A stretch of 37,007 nucleotides of DNA from Rhodospirillaceae bacterium (GCA_016792585.1 JAEULB010000024.1:1-37007); one strand, 5' to 3'; counted from the first letter of the stretch, positions 23,483-33,219 are shown. Translations and numbers: made by a program. The notes: generated by a model not told the origin, from the sequence alone.

Positions 23483-24442
23483 ATGCGCGATCCCTATCAG
23501 ACCCTTGGCGTTACCCGCGGTGCGAGCCAGGACGAGATCAAGTCCGCCTACCGCAAGCTCGCCAAGAAGTTCCATCCCGACCTGAATCCCGGCAAGCCTG
23601 ACGTCGAGCGGCAGTTCAAGGACGTGAACGCCGCCTACGACATCGTCGGCGACGCGGACAAGCGCGCCAAGTACGACCGCGGCGAGATCGACGCCTCCGG
23701 CAACGAGCAGCGGGGCGGCGGCTTCTGGCGGAATGCCCGTCCCGGTGCCAGAGCCAATGCCGGAGCCGGGAACGCCGGCGGCGATCCCTTCGCCGGAAGC
23801 CCGTTCGGCGCCGCCGACGACATCTTCGACGAGTTCATCCGCCAGGCGACGCGCGGGACCGCGGGAGGCCGCGGCCGCCGCGGTGCCGGCCCCCGGCCCG
23901 AGCGCGGCGCCGACGTGACCTATGCATTGAAGCTCGACTTCATCGAGGCCGCTGCCGGCATCGCCAAGAAGCGCGTCTCCTTTCCCGACGGCAAGGCGCT
24001 CGACCTGACGATCCCGCCCGGCACCGAGGAAGGCGCCAAGCTTCGCCTCAAAGGCCAGGGCCGCGCCGGCGTCGGCGGCGGCGAGGCGGGCGACGCCTAT
24101 GTCGACATCCAGGTCTCCCCGCACCCGTTCTTCGAGCGCAAGGGCAGCGACGTCTATCTCGACCTGCCGGTGACCCTGCAGGAAGCGGTCATCGGTGCCG
24201 CGATCACGGTGCCGACGATCGACGGAAAGGTGACGCTCCGCGTGCCCGAGAACTCGAGCGCCGGCACCACGCTTCGCCTGAAGGGCAAGGGCATCGACGC
24301 CAAGGGCGGCCCGCGCGGCGACCAATACGTGCGCATTCGCATCGCGCTTCCCGACGAGCCCGACCGCGAGCTCGAGCGCTTCCTCGAGAAGTGGAAGCCG
24401 AAGAACTACCAGCCGCGCAAGAAGGCGGGGCTGGAGTCGTGA
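23483..24442 (+). CDS. DnaJ/CbpA-like co-chaperone
   Basis: This 319-residue protein is a J-domain co-chaperone that would stimulate DnaK. The J domain is at residues 1-66 with HPD at 31-33; a Gly/Arg-rich linker follows to about 145, and two C-terminal peptide-binding beta domains end the protein ([46 protein letters not shown]). The cysteine-rich zinc-finger of true DnaJ is absent, which makes it CbpA-like (type II). The ATG at 23483 is preferred over a TTG one codon earlier. A small hairpin occupies the ribosome-binding region. fabI follows after 40 bases. Confidence 0.94.
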   Translation: MRDPYQTLGVTRGASQDEIKSAYRKLAKKFHPDLNPGKPDVERQFKDVNAAYDIVGDADKRAKYDRGEIDASGNEQRGGGFWRNARPGARANAGAGNAGGDPFAGSPFGAADDIFDEFIRQATRGTAGGRGRRGAGPRPERGADVTYALKLDFIEAAAGIAKKRVSFPDGKALDLTIPPGTEEGAKLRLKGQGRAGVGGGEAGDAYVDIQVSPHPFFERKGSDVYLDLPVTLQEAVIGAAITVPTIDGKVTLRVPENSSAGTTLRLKGKGIDAKGGPRGDQYVRIRIALPDEPDRELERFLEKWKPKNYQPRKKAGLES

Positions 24443-24482
24443 TCGCTCCCCGGACACCTCACGCACAAAGAACGAGGACCTG

Positions 24483-25301
24483 ATGACGTCTCAACCGGCC
24501 ACCGGACTGATGGCGGGCAAGCGCGGCCTGATCATGGGCGTCGCCAACGACCGCTCGCTCGGATGGGGCATCGCCAAGGCGGTCGCCGACCAGGGAGCGG
24601 AGCTCGCCTTCACCTTCCAGGGCGAGGCGCTGCAGAAGCGCGTCGAGCCGCTGGCTGCCTCGGTCGGATCGAAGATCGTGCTGCCCTGCGACGTCACCGA
24701 CGAGCAGAGCATGGACAACGTCTTCAAGGTCATCGCCTCGACGTGGGGAAAGCTCGACTTCCTGGTCCACGCCATCGCCTTCTCCGACAAGGAGGAGCTG
24801 AAGGGCAAGTACGTCGCGACGACGCGGAAGAACTTCCTGCTGACTCTGGACATCTCCTGCTACTCGTTCACCGCCTGCGCCCAGCGCGCCGCGCCGCTGA
24901 TGACCGACGGCGGCAGCATGGTGACGCTCACCTACTACGGCGCCGAGCGGGTGATGCCGCACTACAACGTCATGGGCGTCGCCAAAGCGGCGCTGGAGGC
25001 GAGCGTCCGCTATCTCGCGGCCGACCTCGGCGGCCAGAACATCCGCGTGAACGCGATCTCCGCCGGCCCGGCGAAGACGCTGGCGGCGTCGGGCATCGGC
25101 GACTTCCGCTATATCCTCAAGTGGAACCAGTACAACTCGCCGCTCAAGCGCAACACGACGCTGGAAGATGTCGGCGGCGCCGGCGTCTATCTCCTGAGCA
25201 ACCTCTCGAGCGGCGTCACCGGCGAGACCCATCACGTCGACTCCGGATACCACGTCGTCGGCATGAAGGCGGTCGACGCGCCCGACATCGCTGTCGTCTG
25301 A
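24483..25301 (+). CDS. fabI: Enoyl-[acyl-carrier-protein] reductase (NADH)
   Basis: FabI (272 residues) carries out the last reductive step of each fatty-acid elongation cycle. The FabI-type cofactor loop [13 protein letters not shown] is at 19-31, [11 protein letters not shown] near 96-106, and the catalytic pair Tyr161 and Lys168 sits in the Y-x6-K arrangement (YNVMGVAK) with a second tyrosine at 151-152. [16 protein letters not shown] is the flexible substrate loop. The start at 24483 follows GAGGACCTG. Its stop overlaps the aroC start as TGATG, so the two are co-translated. Confidence 0.97.
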   Translation: MTSQPATGLMAGKRGLIMGVANDRSLGWGIAKAVADQGAELAFTFQGEALQKRVEPLAASVGSKIVLPCDVTDEQSMDNVFKVIASTWGKLDFLVHAIAFSDKEELKGKYVATTRKNFLLTLDISCYSFTACAQRAAPLMTDGGSMVTLTYYGAERVMPHYNVMGVAKAALEASVRYLAADLGGQNIRVNAISAGPAKTLAASGIGDFRYILKWNQYNSPLKRNTTLEDVGGAGVYLLSNLSSGVTGETHHVDSGYHVVGMKAVDAPDIAVV

Positions 25302-26377
25302 TGGCCGGCAACAGCTTCGGCAGCGTCTTCCGTTTCACCACCTGGGGCGAGAGCCACGGGCCGGCGATCGGCTGCGTCGTCGACGGCACGCCGCCGCGGA
25401 TCCCGCTCACCGAAGTGGACATCCAGACCTTCCTCGACAAGCGGAAGCCCGGGCAGTCGCGCTTCACCACCCAGCGGCGCGAGCCCGACCAGGTGAAGAT
25501 CCTCTCCGGCGTGTTCGAGGGCGTGACGACCGGCACGCCGATCTCGCTGATGATCGAGAACGAGGACGCGCGCTCGAAGGACTACGGCGAGATCAAGGAC
25601 AAGTTCCGTCCCGGCCATGCCGACTACACCTACTGGAAGAAGTACGGCATCCGCGACTATCGCGGCGGCGGCCGCTCGTCGGCACGCGAGACCGCGAGCC
25701 GGGTTGCCGCCGGCGCGATCGCGCGCAAGATCCTGGGCGACGGCATCAAGATCCAGGGCGCGTTGGTGCAGGTCGGATCGCATCGCATCGACCGCTCCCG
25801 CTGGAGCTGGGACGAGTGCGCCAACAATCCGTTCTGGTGCCCCGATCCGGTCGCGGCGCAAGCCTGGCACGGCGTGCTCGACGAGGTGCGCAAGGCCGGA
25901 TCCTCGGTCGGCGCGGTGATCGAGGTTGTGGCCTCCGGCGTGCCCGTCGGCCTCGGCGATCCGATCTACGACAAGCTCGATGCCGACCTCGCCAAGGCGA
26001 TGATGAGCATCAACGCGGTCAAGGGCGTGGAGATCGGCGCCGGCATGGGTGCGGCCGAGCTCACCGGCGAGAGCAACGCCGACGAGATGCGGATGAAGTC
26101 GGGCTCGGTCGAGTTCCTCTCGAACCAGGCCGGCGGCATCCTCGGCGGCATCTCCTCGGGGCAAGACGTCGTCGTCCGCTTCGCGGTCAAGCCGACCAGC
26201 TCGATCCTGACGCCGAGGAAGACCGTCGACGTGAGCGGCAACGAGACCGAGATCACGACCAGGGGCCGCCACGATCCCTGCGTCGGCATCCGCGCCGTTC
26301 CGGTCGGCGAGGCGATGATGGCCGTGGTACTCGCCGACCACCTGCTGCGCCACCGCGCGCAATGCGGCGCCTCCTAA
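25301..26377 (+). CDS. aroC: Chorismate synthase
   Basis: AroC (358 residues) makes chorismate from 5-enolpyruvylshikimate 3-phosphate, with reduced FMN as a cofactor. The diagnostic motifs are all present: [18 protein letters not shown] near the N terminus, [34 protein letters not shown], and [19 protein letters not shown] at the C terminus. Length is normal. The ATG at 25301 overlaps the fabI stop; the longer open frame upstream is inside fabI. The last 16 bases overlap the start of the hydrolase gene. Confidence 0.97.
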   Translation: MAGNSFGSVFRFTTWGESHGPAIGCVVDGTPPRIPLTEVDIQTFLDKRKPGQSRFTTQRREPDQVKILSGVFEGVTTGTPISLMIENEDARSKDYGEIKDKFRPGHADYTYWKKYGIRDYRGGGRSSARETASRVAAGAIARKILGDGIKIQGALVQVGSHRIDRSRWSWDECANNPFWCPDPVAAQAWHGVLDEVRKAGSSVGAVIEVVASGVPVGLGDPIYDKLDADLAKAMMSINAVKGVEIGAGMGAAELTGESNADEMRMKSGSVEFLSNQAGGILGGISSGQDVVVRFAVKPTSSILTPRKTVDVSGNETEITTRGRHDPCVGIRAVPVGEAMMAVVLADHLLRHRAQCGAS

Positions 26378-27309
26378 GCGCCGTTCTAGTCCTCCTCGTC
26401 GTCGCGCCGGCTGCGGCCGAGCGTGTCCCCGGCACGCAGTTCGAGAAGCTGAGCACGACCGACGGCCTCGGCCGCCGGGTCACCTACTATCTCTCCGACA
26501 GCGCGACGCCGAAGCCGCTGGCGCTGGTGATCCAGGGATCGGGATGCAGCGCGCTCTTCCGGCCGCTCGCCGACGGCGCGATGAGCGCGGTCGGCTACCA
26601 CAACGTCTTCCGCAGCATTGGCGGCGAGCGCTATCGCGTGCTCGCGGTCGAGAAGCCGGGTGCCCGCAGCACGTCGGAGCCGCCCGTCGGCGGCACCGCG
26701 GAAGGCTGCCCGCAGGCGTTCATCGAGGAGCACACGCTCGATCGCTGGGCCGAGGCGCTCAAGGCGTCGCTCGCCGCTGCGCGGAGCATCGCCGGCGTCA
26801 TCGCCGACCGCACGCTGGTGATCGGCCACTCGGAAGGCGGCGTGCTCGCGGCCAGGCTCACCCGCCTGGACCCGGCGATCGCGCATGCCGCCCTCCTCGC
26901 CTCGCCCGGCCCCGATCCGGTCGAGGAGCTGGCGATCTGGGGCGAAAGCCGGAAGCGGCCGCGCGCCGACACGCTGGCGATGGTCGCCAGCATCCGGGCG
27001 GCGCCCGACAGCACGTCCGATCTGGTGCTTGGCCACCCGCATCGCCGCTGGTCGGGCTTTCTCGCCGCCGATCCGGTCGCCGACCTGCTCGTCTCGAAGG
27101 CCAGGATCTTCGCCGCCCAGGGCGAGGCCGACGCCAACTGGCCGGTCGCGGCCCATGACGCCCTGGTGACACGGCTGCGTGCAGGCGGCCGAGAAGTGAT
27201 GGCGCTTAGGATCCCCGGCGCCGACCACGCACTGAATGCGCCGGGTCAGCGCCCGCCCGAGGGCATGGCCGAGGTCTTCCGGAAGATCGTCGCCTGGGCG
27301 AACGGCTGA
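26362..27309 (+). CDS. Secreted alpha/beta hydrolase
   Basis: This 315-residue protein has a signal peptide (about residues 1-19, [17 protein letters not shown]) and an alpha/beta-hydrolase body. VIQGSGC at 56-62 is the likely oxyanion region, the nucleophile elbow is GHSEGG with Ser157, and the histidine is probably that of GADHALN near the end. The enzyme would work in the periplasm on an unknown ester, amide or thioester. The start at 26362 lies inside the aroC end, so it is the last gene of the fabI-aroC operon. Its 3' end overlaps the convergent DUF2061 gene by 64 bases. Confidence 0.85.
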   Translation: MRRLLSAVLVLLVVAPAAAERVPGTQFEKLSTTDGLGRRVTYYLSDSATPKPLALVIQGSGCSALFRPLADGAMSAVGYHNVFRSIGGERYRVLAVEKPGARSTSEPPVGGTAEGCPQAFIEEHTLDRWAEALKASLAAARSIAGVIADRTLVIGHSEGGVLAARLTRLDPAIAHAALLASPGPDPVEELAIWGESRKRPRADTLAMVASIRAAPDSTSDLVLGHPHRRWSGFLAADPVADLLVSKARIFAAQGEADANWPVAAHDALVTRLRAGGREVMALRIPGADHALNAPGQRPPEGMAEVFRKIVAWANG

Positions 27310-27491
27310 AGCCCCGGCCAGCGGCGCCATGCGCGCTCGTGGAAGAAGAAGACGACGGTGTTCACCGCGGGCTCGACCAGCGCGATGCCGGTCGCGATCG
27401 CGACCGAGCCGGTGAAGGCATAGCTCACCCCGAAACCGACGGCGAAATGCAGGGCGGCGAAGGTGGTCGTCTTGGCGAGGTCTCTGACCAT
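27246..27491 (-). CDS. DUF2061 family small membrane protein
   Basis: This 81-residue protein matches the DUF2061 pattern: KTTTFAALHFAVGFGVSYAF, TGSVAIATGIALVEPAVNT and FFFHERAWRR, with two hydrophobic segments. Its function is unknown. I start at the ATG (complement 27489-27491) giving MVRDLAKT; the open frame extends to an ATG at 27524, but that extension (MLMIIIIKIVP) is translated from the Fur-box DNA and is unlikely to be protein. A near-consensus Fur site is 13 bases upstream of the chosen start, so iron-dependent repression is likely. Its 3' end runs 64 bases into the convergent hydrolase gene. Confidence 0.85.
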   Translation of the reverse strand: MVRDLAKTTTFAALHFAVGFGVSYAFTGSVAIATGIALVEPAVNTVVFFFHERAWRRWPGLQPFAQATIFRKTSAMPSGGR

Positions 27492-27503
27492 GGGCACTAT
27501 CTT

Positions 27504-27522
27504 AATAATGATTATCATTAGC
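27504..27522. promoter_or_regulatory. Fur box upstream of the DUF2061 gene
   Basis: AATAATGATTATCATTAGC on the + strand reads GCTAATGATAATCATTATT on the other. Against the classic 19-base Fur consensus GATAATGATAATCATTATC it differs at only two positions. The site lies 13 bases ahead of the DUF2061 start and about 100 bases ahead of sppA on the other strand. The AT-rich island stands out sharply in a high-GC region. Confidence 0.82.
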
Positions 27523-27622
27523 ATATAAGGGAACCTGAACGAGCGTCAAGGCCTTGTCTCTGGACAGGGTTCGATGAGGTTCCTACATCCGGTCCACCTC
27601 GATCCCCGGAGGGTTTTCCCGC

Positions 27623-29371
27623 ATGTGGCTGCTGCGCTGGTTGGGCCGTCTTCTCTGGCGGATCGTCACCTTCCTATTCGCCATCGTCGGCGGCGCCGTG
27701 GTCGTGAGCGCGGTGCTGGTCGGGCTGGCCCTGATCGCGATCCCGATCCCGGGCCTGAAGCGCGAGCCGCTGCCGTCCTCGATGGTGCTGACGATGACCA
27801 TCGACGGGAAACTCGGCTCGTCCGAGGACGAGAGCCTGGTGAGCGCGCTCCGCAGCCGTCGCCTCGGCCTCGAGGACGCGATCGCGGCGCTCGCCCGTGC
27901 CGAGACCGACCCTAAGGTCAAAGGCCTGATGCTCGACGTCGGCCGCGCGAGCCCGGGTCTCGCCGAGGCCCAGGAACTCCGCCAGGCGGTCACGCGCTTC
28001 CGCGCGACAGGCAAACCGGTCGTGGCCTTCGCCGACGGCTTCGGCGAAGGCGGCCTCGGCGGCGGTGCCGCCTACTATCTGGCCGCGGCGGCCGACCAGG
28101 TGTGGATGCAGCCGTCCGGCGACTGGTCGTGGACCGGTCTCTCGCTCGAAGGCGTGTTCGTCAAGGACACCTTCCAGAAGCTCGGCCTCGCCGCCGACAT
28201 GATCCAGCGCCATGAATACAAGGGCGCGATGGAGCCGGTGACCCGCACCAGCTTCTCCGAGCCGGTGCGCGAGAATCTCGGCCGCGCCGTCCGCGGCTGG
28301 TTCGACCAGATGGTGAAAGGCGTCGCCGAGGGCCGGAAGATTCCGGAGACGACGATCCGTTCCCTTGTCTCCAGCGCACCGCTCTCCTCGGCCGAGGCGC
28401 TGCAGGGACAGCTGGTCGACAAGCTCGGATACCGCGCAGACGCGATCGACGCCGCCGGCGGGAAGGACAAGGCCGAGGCGGTGACTCTCGATCGCTATTT
28501 CCGCCGGCTCGGCTCGCCGTGGACGCGCGGGCCGACCATCGCCGTCATCCACGGCGACGGCGAGGTCACGCGCGCCGACGGCCGCGGCTACGGCATGCCG
28601 CGCTTCTCGGCCGAACGCATCGGCAAGGCGCTCGACGAAGCCGCCGACGACGCCGACGTCGTCGCCATCGTGCTCCGCATCGACAGCCCCGGCGGCTCCT
28701 ATGTCGCCTCCGACACGATCTACGACCAGATCCGCCGTGCGCGGAAATCGAAGCCGGTGGTCGCGAGCCTCAAGGACGTCGCCGCGTCCGGCGGGTACTT
28801 CGTCGCGCTCGCGGCCGACCGCATCGTCGCCTCGCCCGGCACGCTGACCGGATCGGTCGGCGTCGTCGGCGGCAAGGTGGTCGCGGCCGAGCTTCTGAAG
28901 ACCCTCGGCGTCGCCACCGACCCGATCGAGGTCGGCGAGCATGCCGGGATGTGGCGGATGACCCGCCCCTTCACCGACGAGGAGCGCCGACGGGTCGAAG
29001 CGATGTTCGATCGCGCCTACCTGGACTTTACCCAGAAGGTCGGCGAGGCGAGGAAACTCACGCCTGCCGAGGTCGACCAGGTCGCGCGCGGCCGGGTGTG
29101 GACCGGGGAGGACGCACTGAAGCAGAAGCTGATCGACGGCGAAGGCGACTTTGTCGCCGCGATCGCCGCGGCAAAGCAGCTCGCCGGTATCGCCGCCGAC
29201 GCCAAGGTGACGATCGAGACCTTCCCGGAATCGAAGGCGCCCTGGCAGATGCTGCGCGACGTGGTGCTGTCGGGCGACCTGCCGGAAGAGATCGAGTCTC
29301 TGCTCGGCGGCATCCGCTGGCTCAGCACGCTGACGCGGCTGATCCCCGAGGCCGGCATCCGCCTCCGCTGA
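27623..29371 (+). CDS. sppA: Signal peptide peptidase A (long form)
   Basis: SppA (582 residues) is an inner-membrane-anchored serine protease of family S49 that degrades leftover signal peptides. An N-terminal membrane segment (about 13-40) anchors it. This is the long form with two S49 repeats: the first contributes the catalytic Lys200 in HEYKGAMEPVTR, the second the nucleophile Ser389 in VAASGGYFVALAADR, matching the Lys/Ser dyad split of the E. coli enzyme. LRIDSPGGS is the conserved substrate-binding strand. GGAGGG precedes the ATG. Its stop is directly next to the stop of the convergent DUF1772 gene. Confidence 0.96.
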   Translation: MWLLRWLGRLLWRIVTFLFAIVGGAVVVSAVLVGLALIAIPIPGLKREPLPSSMVLTMTIDGKLGSSEDESLVSALRSRRLGLEDAIAALARAETDPKVKGLMLDVGRASPGLAEAQELRQAVTRFRATGKPVVAFADGFGEGGLGGGAAYYLAAAADQVWMQPSGDWSWTGLSLEGVFVKDTFQKLGLAADMIQRHEYKGAMEPVTRTSFSEPVRENLGRAVRGWFDQMVKGVAEGRKIPETTIRSLVSSAPLSSAEALQGQLVDKLGYRADAIDAAGGKDKAEAVTLDRYFRRLGSPWTRGPTIAVIHGDGEVTRADGRGYGMPRFSAERIGKALDEAADDADVVAIVLRIDSPGGSYVASDTIYDQIRRARKSKPVVASLKDVAASGGYFVALAADRIVASPGTLTGSVGVVGGKVVAAELLKTLGVATDPIEVGEHAGMWRMTRPFTDEERRRVEAMFDRAYLDFTQKVGEARKLTPAEVDQVARGRVWTGEDALKQKLIDGEGDFVAAIAAAKQLAGIAADAKVTIETFPESKAPWQMLRDVVLSGDLPEEIESLLGGIRWLSTLTRLIPEAGIRLR

Positions 29372-29851
29372 TCAGCGAAGGCTCAGGACGAAGCAGGCGA
29401 GCGCCGCCAGCGGCGCCACCGTCCGCACGTGGTTCCACGCGGTCCATCGAGACCGATAGTGCGTCCATAGCTCGGCGCCGGCGGCTCCTTCCGGATCGAG
29501 CGTGGCCAATTTTTCGTTCAGCGGCACGTTGAAGCTCATCGTCACGACGATCGTGCCGGCGACATAGAGAACACTGCCGGCGACGAGCCAGATCGCGGCA
29601 GGATCGCCCCATCGCATCAGTGCCACGACCAGGAGCGCGATGCAGACCGCACCGGTTCCGAGGAAGACGCCGAGGAACAGCGGATTGATCACGACGATGT
29701 TGATCGACTGCATCGCAGCGATGCCCGCCGGCGGCCTGAGCCGTCCGAGCGCCCTCACCACGAAGGACGAGAACGCAAAGAACACGCCCGCCATGAGGCC
29801 GCTGCCGAGCGCCGCGAGCAGCGTCAGGATGAAAGTCACGTGAGCGCTCAT
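29372..29851 (-). CDS. DUF1772 family membrane protein
   Basis: This 159-residue membrane protein fits DUF1772 (anthrone-oxygenase-like): an N-terminal segment GLMAGVFFAFSSFVVRAL, then AMQSINIVVINPLFLGVFLGT, and NVPLNEKLATLD followed by WTAWNHVRTVAPLAAL. Four hydrophobic segments are visible. Activity in bacteria is not established. The ATG (complement 29849-29851) overlaps the tlyA stop as ATGA, so it is the second gene of a tlyA operon. It ends back to back with sppA. Confidence 0.9.
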   Translation of the reverse strand: MSAHVTFILTLLAALGSGLMAGVFFAFSSFVVRALGRLRPPAGIAAMQSINIVVINPLFLGVFLGTGAVCIALLVVALMRWGDPAAIWLVAGSVLYVAGTIVVTMSFNVPLNEKLATLDPEGAAGAELWTHYRSRWTAWNHVRTVAPLAALACFVLSLR

Positions 29852-30603
29852 GACGATCCCTTCTCGGCCGCGATCAGGAACTCGCGGTTGCCGTCGGCGC
29901 CGGTGATCGGCGAGTCCTCGATGCCGAGCACGCGCCAGCCGTTCTCCCCGAGCCACCGCCGGACGGAACCGCAGACCTCTTCGTGCAGGGCAGGGTCACG
30001 GACGATCCCGCCCTTGCCGACGCGGTCCTTGCCGACCTCGAACTGCGGCTTGATCAGCGCGACCAGGCGCGCGCCTTCTCGGGCGAGGACGAGCGGTGCC
30101 GCCAGCACTAGGTGCAGCGGGATGAAGCTCGCATCGCAGACGACGAGATCGACCGGCTCAGGGATATCGGCCGAGGTCAGGTGACGTGCGTTGGTCTTCT
30201 CCATGACGACGACGCGCGGATCCTCGCGGAGCTTCCAGGCGAGCTGGTTGTGGCCGACATCGACGGCGAAGACCTTGCGCGCGCCTTTGGTCAGCAGCAC
30301 GTCGGTGAAGCCGCCGGTCGAGGCGCCGACGTCGAGGCAGACGAGACCCGTCGGATCAATCGCGAAGCGCTCGAGGCCGCGCGCGAGCTTGAGCCCGCCG
30401 CGCGAGACCCAGGGATGGTCCTTGCCCTTGACCTCGATCTCGACGTCCTCGGGCAGCGTCTTGCCCGCCTTGTCGAGCCGCTTGCCGTCGCGGTCGAAGA
30501 CCAGGCCGGCGAGGATCATCGCCTGCGCCTTGGCGCGGCTTTCCGCATGGCCTCGCTCGACCAACAGCTCGTCGAGACGCTGACGCCCCGGCCGGTCAGC
30601 CAT
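29848..30603 (-). CDS. tlyA: TlyA family rRNA (2'-O)-methyltransferase / hemolysin-like protein
   Basis: This 251-residue protein has an N-terminal S4 RNA-binding domain (RLDELLVERGHAESRAKAQAMI, about 8-70) and a C-terminal FtsJ-type methyltransferase with the SAM loop CLDVGASTGGFTDVLL, DVGHNQLAWKLREDPRV and LIKPQFEVGKD. TlyA methylates ribose in 16S and/or 23S rRNA in the bacteria studied. The start at complement 30601-30603 is chosen because longer in-frame starts run into the divergent gene. It faces the small RHH-like gene across 57 bases. Confidence 0.94.
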   Translation of the reverse strand: MADRPGRQRLDELLVERGHAESRAKAQAMILAGLVFDRDGKRLDKAGKTLPEDVEIEVKGKDHPWVSRGGLKLARGLERFAIDPTGLVCLDVGASTGGFTDVLLTKGARKVFAVDVGHNQLAWKLREDPRVVVMEKTNARHLTSADIPEPVDLVVCDASFIPLHLVLAAPLVLAREGARLVALIKPQFEVGKDRVGKGGIVRDPALHEEVCGSVRRWLGENGWRVLGIEDSPITGADGNREFLIAAEKGSS

Positions 30604-30621
30604 TGACGGCTCGCCATAAAT

Positions 30622-30637
30622 ATGTACCAATGTACCA
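30622..30637. repeat. Tandem 8-base repeat, candidate operator
   Basis: ATGTACCA occurs twice in direct succession (30622-30629 and 30630-30637) in the 57-base gap between tlyA and the divergent small gene, in an AT-rich patch (CATAAATATG before, AGATAACAACAAACGAG after). Short tandem sites of this kind are the usual targets of ribbon-helix-helix dimers. The repeat lies 23 bases upstream of the ATG at 30661. Confidence 0.5.
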
Positions 30638-30660
30638 AGATAACAACAAACGAGACCTCG

Positions 30661-30903
30661 ATGATCGAGCGGATCCAGACCGGCGTCCGCATGGAGAAGC
30701 GCCTGGTCAAGGTGCTGAAAGCCTTGGCCGAGCACAAGGACATGAGCCTCGGCGACCTGCTCGAAGGCGTCGTCCTCCATGCCTTCGAGGGCAAGAGCCC
30801 GTTCGGGCCGGAGACCCTCAAGCTGATCGCCGAGTTCAAGCGGCTTTACGGCCTCGACCTCGACGCCAGGTCGAGCCATCGGCTGAAGGAGGCATCGCCG
30901 TGA
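30661..30903 (+). CDS. Small conserved protein, possibly ribbon-helix-helix-like
   Basis: This 80-residue protein (MIERIQTGVRMEKRLVKVL, then LGDLLEGVVLHAFEGK and LIAEFKRLYGLDL) belongs to a conserved small family that I recall only as hypothetical. A short beta-like start followed by two helices (KRLVKVLKALAEHKD and MSLGDLLEGVVLHAFE) would fit a ribbon-helix-helix fold, which is a guess from pattern. I start at 30661 rather than an in-frame ATG at 30622, as that one is within the tandem repeat. Its end overlaps the next gene by four bases (GTGA). Confidence 0.75.
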   Translation: MIERIQTGVRMEKRLVKVLKALAEHKDMSLGDLLEGVVLHAFEGKSPFGPETLKLIAEFKRLYGLDLDARSSHRLKEASP

Positions 30904-31283
30904 CCGACGAGGAATTCCTCGCCGCGCTGGAAGACACCTCCCTTCCGGACTCGGACTTCCGGCATCCCGACCACCTGCGCGCCGCCTACCTCTATCTGCG
31001 TCGCGACGGGTTCACGCAAGCCGTCGCCAACATGTCGGCTGCGCTCCGCGGGTTCGCCGCCTCGCGCGGCAAGGCCGAGCGCTACCACGAGACGGTGACG
31101 ATCGCGTTCCTGGCACTGATCAATGAACGGCTTGCGTCGTCGGGCGATCCGGGATCGTTCGACGCCTTCATCGCGCGTCATCCGGAGATCGCCGAGCGCG
31201 ATCTGCTCTCGCGCTATTACCGCCCGGAGACCTTGGCATCCGAGAACGCGCGGCGAAGCTTCGTGCTGGAGCCGAGAGCCTAG
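30900..31283 (+). CDS. Conserved hypothetical protein with HPDHLRAA motif
   Basis: This 127-residue soluble protein begins at a GTG overlapping the stop of the small upstream gene. It carries [36 protein letters not shown] and a C-terminal [17 protein letters not shown]. The two histidines of the first motif and the one in YHETVT look conserved enough to suggest a metal or catalytic site, but I know of no function. With the upstream gene it forms a two-gene unit placed between dxs and tlyA on the opposite strand. Its stop overlaps the dxs stop by four bases. Confidence 0.8.
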   Translation: MTDEEFLAALEDTSLPDSDFRHPDHLRAAYLYLRRDGFTQAVANMSAALRGFAASRGKAERYHETVTIAFLALINERLASSGDPGSFDAFIARHPEIAERDLLSRYYRPETLASENARRSFVLEPRA

Positions 31284-33199
31284 GCCCGCCTCGTATCGGA
31301 AGCGCGGCCGAGCGCGGCGAGCGCGGTCGCGACGATCGCCTTGGCGTCGAGGCCGGCCTCGACGTATTGGCGCTGCGGCACGTCATGCTCGACGAAGCGG
31401 TCGGGGAGCGTCATCGGCCTGACCTTGAGGCCGTGGTCGAGCAGGCCGGCAGTCGCCATGAACTGCAGCACATGCGCCGAGAAGCCGCCAACCGCGCCTT
31501 CCTCGATCGTGATCAGGATCTCGTGGCTCTGCGCGAGCCGCCGGATCAGGTCGGTGTCCAGCGGTTTGGCGAAGCGGGCATCGGCGACGGTCGTCGAGAG
31601 CCCGCGCGAGGTCAGTTCATCGGCGGCGGCCAGCGCCTCCTGCAGGCGTGCGCCCAGCGACAGGATCGCCACACGCGATCCTTCGCGAAGGACGCGCCCT
31701 TTGCCGATCTCGAGCGGCTCGGGATTCTCCGACCGCTGCGCCCCGGTCCCCTCGCCGCGCGGGAAACGGACGGACGAGGGACGGTCGTCGATGGCGACTG
31801 AGGTCGCGATCATGCGTTCGAGCTCGGCCTCGTCGGCTGCCGCCATCACGACGAAGTCCGGCAAGGTCGCGAGGTAGGTCACGTCGTAGCTGCCGGCATG
31901 GGTCGGGCCGTCGGCGCCGACGAGACCGGCGCGATCGATCGCGAAGCGCACCGGAAGACGCTGGATCGCCACGTCGTGCACGACCTGGTCGTATGCCCGC
32001 TGCAGGAAGGTGGAGTAGATCGCGCAGAACGGCTTGATGCCTTCGGTCGCGAGGCCGGCAGCGAAGGTGACCGCGTGCTGCTCGGCGATGCCGACGTCGA
32101 AGGTGCGGAGCGGGAAGCGCTTGGCGAAAAGGTCCACGCCGGTGCCGGACGGCATCGCTGCGGTGATGGCGACGATCGCCGGATCTTTTGCCGCTTCGCG
32201 GATCAGGCTCTCGGCGAAGACCTTGGTGTAGGTCGGCGGACCGGGCTTGGAAGCCGCCATCGCGCCGGTGACGAGATCGAACTTGCCGACCGCGTGATAG
32301 CGCTCCTCGGATTCCTTGGCGAAGGGATGGCCCCTGCCCTTCTGCGTCACCACGTGAAGCAGCACGGGCTTTCGCATCTCGGTGTCGCGCAGGTTCCTAA
32401 GGATCGGCACCAGGTGGTCGAGGTCGTGACCGTCGACCGGGCCGACATAGTAGAAGCCCATCTCCTCGAACAGCGTGCCGCCGCCGACGCCGGCGAAGCC
32501 GCGGGCGAACTCCTCGGCCCGGCGCGCGGCCTCCTCCAGCGGCTTCGGAAAGGCGCGCGCCAGCTCCTTCATCGCATCGCGGAAACCGCGATAGGACTTC
32601 GACGAGCTGAGCCTCGAGAGATAGCTGCTCATCGCGCCGACAGGGGGCGCTATGGACATCTCGTTGTCATTGAGGACGACGATCAGGCGGCGACCGAGCG
32701 CGCCGGCGTTGTTCATCGCCTCATAGGCCATGCCGGCCGAGATCGCGCCGTCGCCGATCACCGCGATCACGTTGCGCCGCTCGCCCTTCAGATCGCGCGC
32801 GACCGCCATGCCGAGCCCGGCCGAGATCGAGGTCGAGGAGTGCGCCGCGCCGAAGGGGTCGTAGACGCTTTCGGCGCGCCTGGTGAAGCCGGAGAGTCCG
32901 CCGCCCTGGCGCAGCGTGCGGATGCGGTCGCGCCGCCCGGTCAGGATCTTGTGCGGATAGGCCTGGTGCCCGACGTCCCAGACGAGGCGGTCGTCCGGCG
33001 TCTGGAACACGTGATGGAGCGCTACGGTCAGCTCGACCACGCCGAGGCCGGCGCCGAGATGGCCGCCGACGCGGCTTACGGCATCGATGGTCTCGTAGCG
33101 AAGCTCGTCGGCGAGCTGCTTGAGATCGGCGAGGTCGAGGCCGCGCAGATCCTTGGGCTCACGCACGCGATCGAGGAGCGGGGTCCGGTTCGACGTCAT
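31280..33199 (-). CDS. dxs: 1-deoxy-D-xylulose-5-phosphate synthase
   Basis: Dxs (639 residues) joins pyruvate and glyceraldehyde 3-phosphate, with thiamine diphosphate and Mg, to start the MEP pathway of isoprenoid synthesis. The diphosphate site [18 protein letters not shown], the [18 protein letters not shown] region and [13 protein letters not shown] are clear in the N-terminal half; [13 protein letters not shown] and [11 protein letters not shown] mark the transketolase-like second half. Length is normal. It is 20 bases downstream of ispA on the same strand and ends by overlapping the 127-residue hypothetical gene. Confidence 0.97.
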   Translation of the reverse strand: MTSNRTPLLDRVREPKDLRGLDLADLKQLADELRYETIDAVSRVGGHLGAGLGVVELTVALHHVFQTPDDRLVWDVGHQAYPHKILTGRRDRIRTLRQGGGLSGFTRRAESVYDPFGAAHSSTSISAGLGMAVARDLKGERRNVIAVIGDGAISAGMAYEAMNNAGALGRRLIVVLNDNEMSIAPPVGAMSSYLSRLSSSKSYRGFRDAMKELARAFPKPLEEAARRAEEFARGFAGVGGGTLFEEMGFYYVGPVDGHDLDHLVPILRNLRDTEMRKPVLLHVVTQKGRGHPFAKESEERYHAVGKFDLVTGAMAASKPGPPTYTKVFAESLIREAAKDPAIVAITAAMPSGTGVDLFAKRFPLRTFDVGIAEQHAVTFAAGLATEGIKPFCAIYSTFLQRAYDQVVHDVAIQRLPVRFAIDRAGLVGADGPTHAGSYDVTYLATLPDFVVMAAADEAELERMIATSVAIDDRPSSVRFPRGEGTGAQRSENPEPLEIGKGRVLREGSRVAILSLGARLQEALAAADELTSRGLSTTVADARFAKPLDTDLIRRLAQSHEILITIEEGAVGGFSAHVLQFMATAGLLDHGLKVRPMTLPDRFVEHDVPQRQYVEAGLDAKAIVATALAALGRASDTRRA

Positions 33200-33219
33200 A
33201 GTGCCGCTTCAGAGTTTGT

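Noticed and set aside
27492..27524. N-terminal extension of the DUF2061 protein (MLMIIIIKIVP)
   Set aside because: The extension is encoded by the Fur box itself and is not part of the family; the ATG at 27491 gives the expected protein start.
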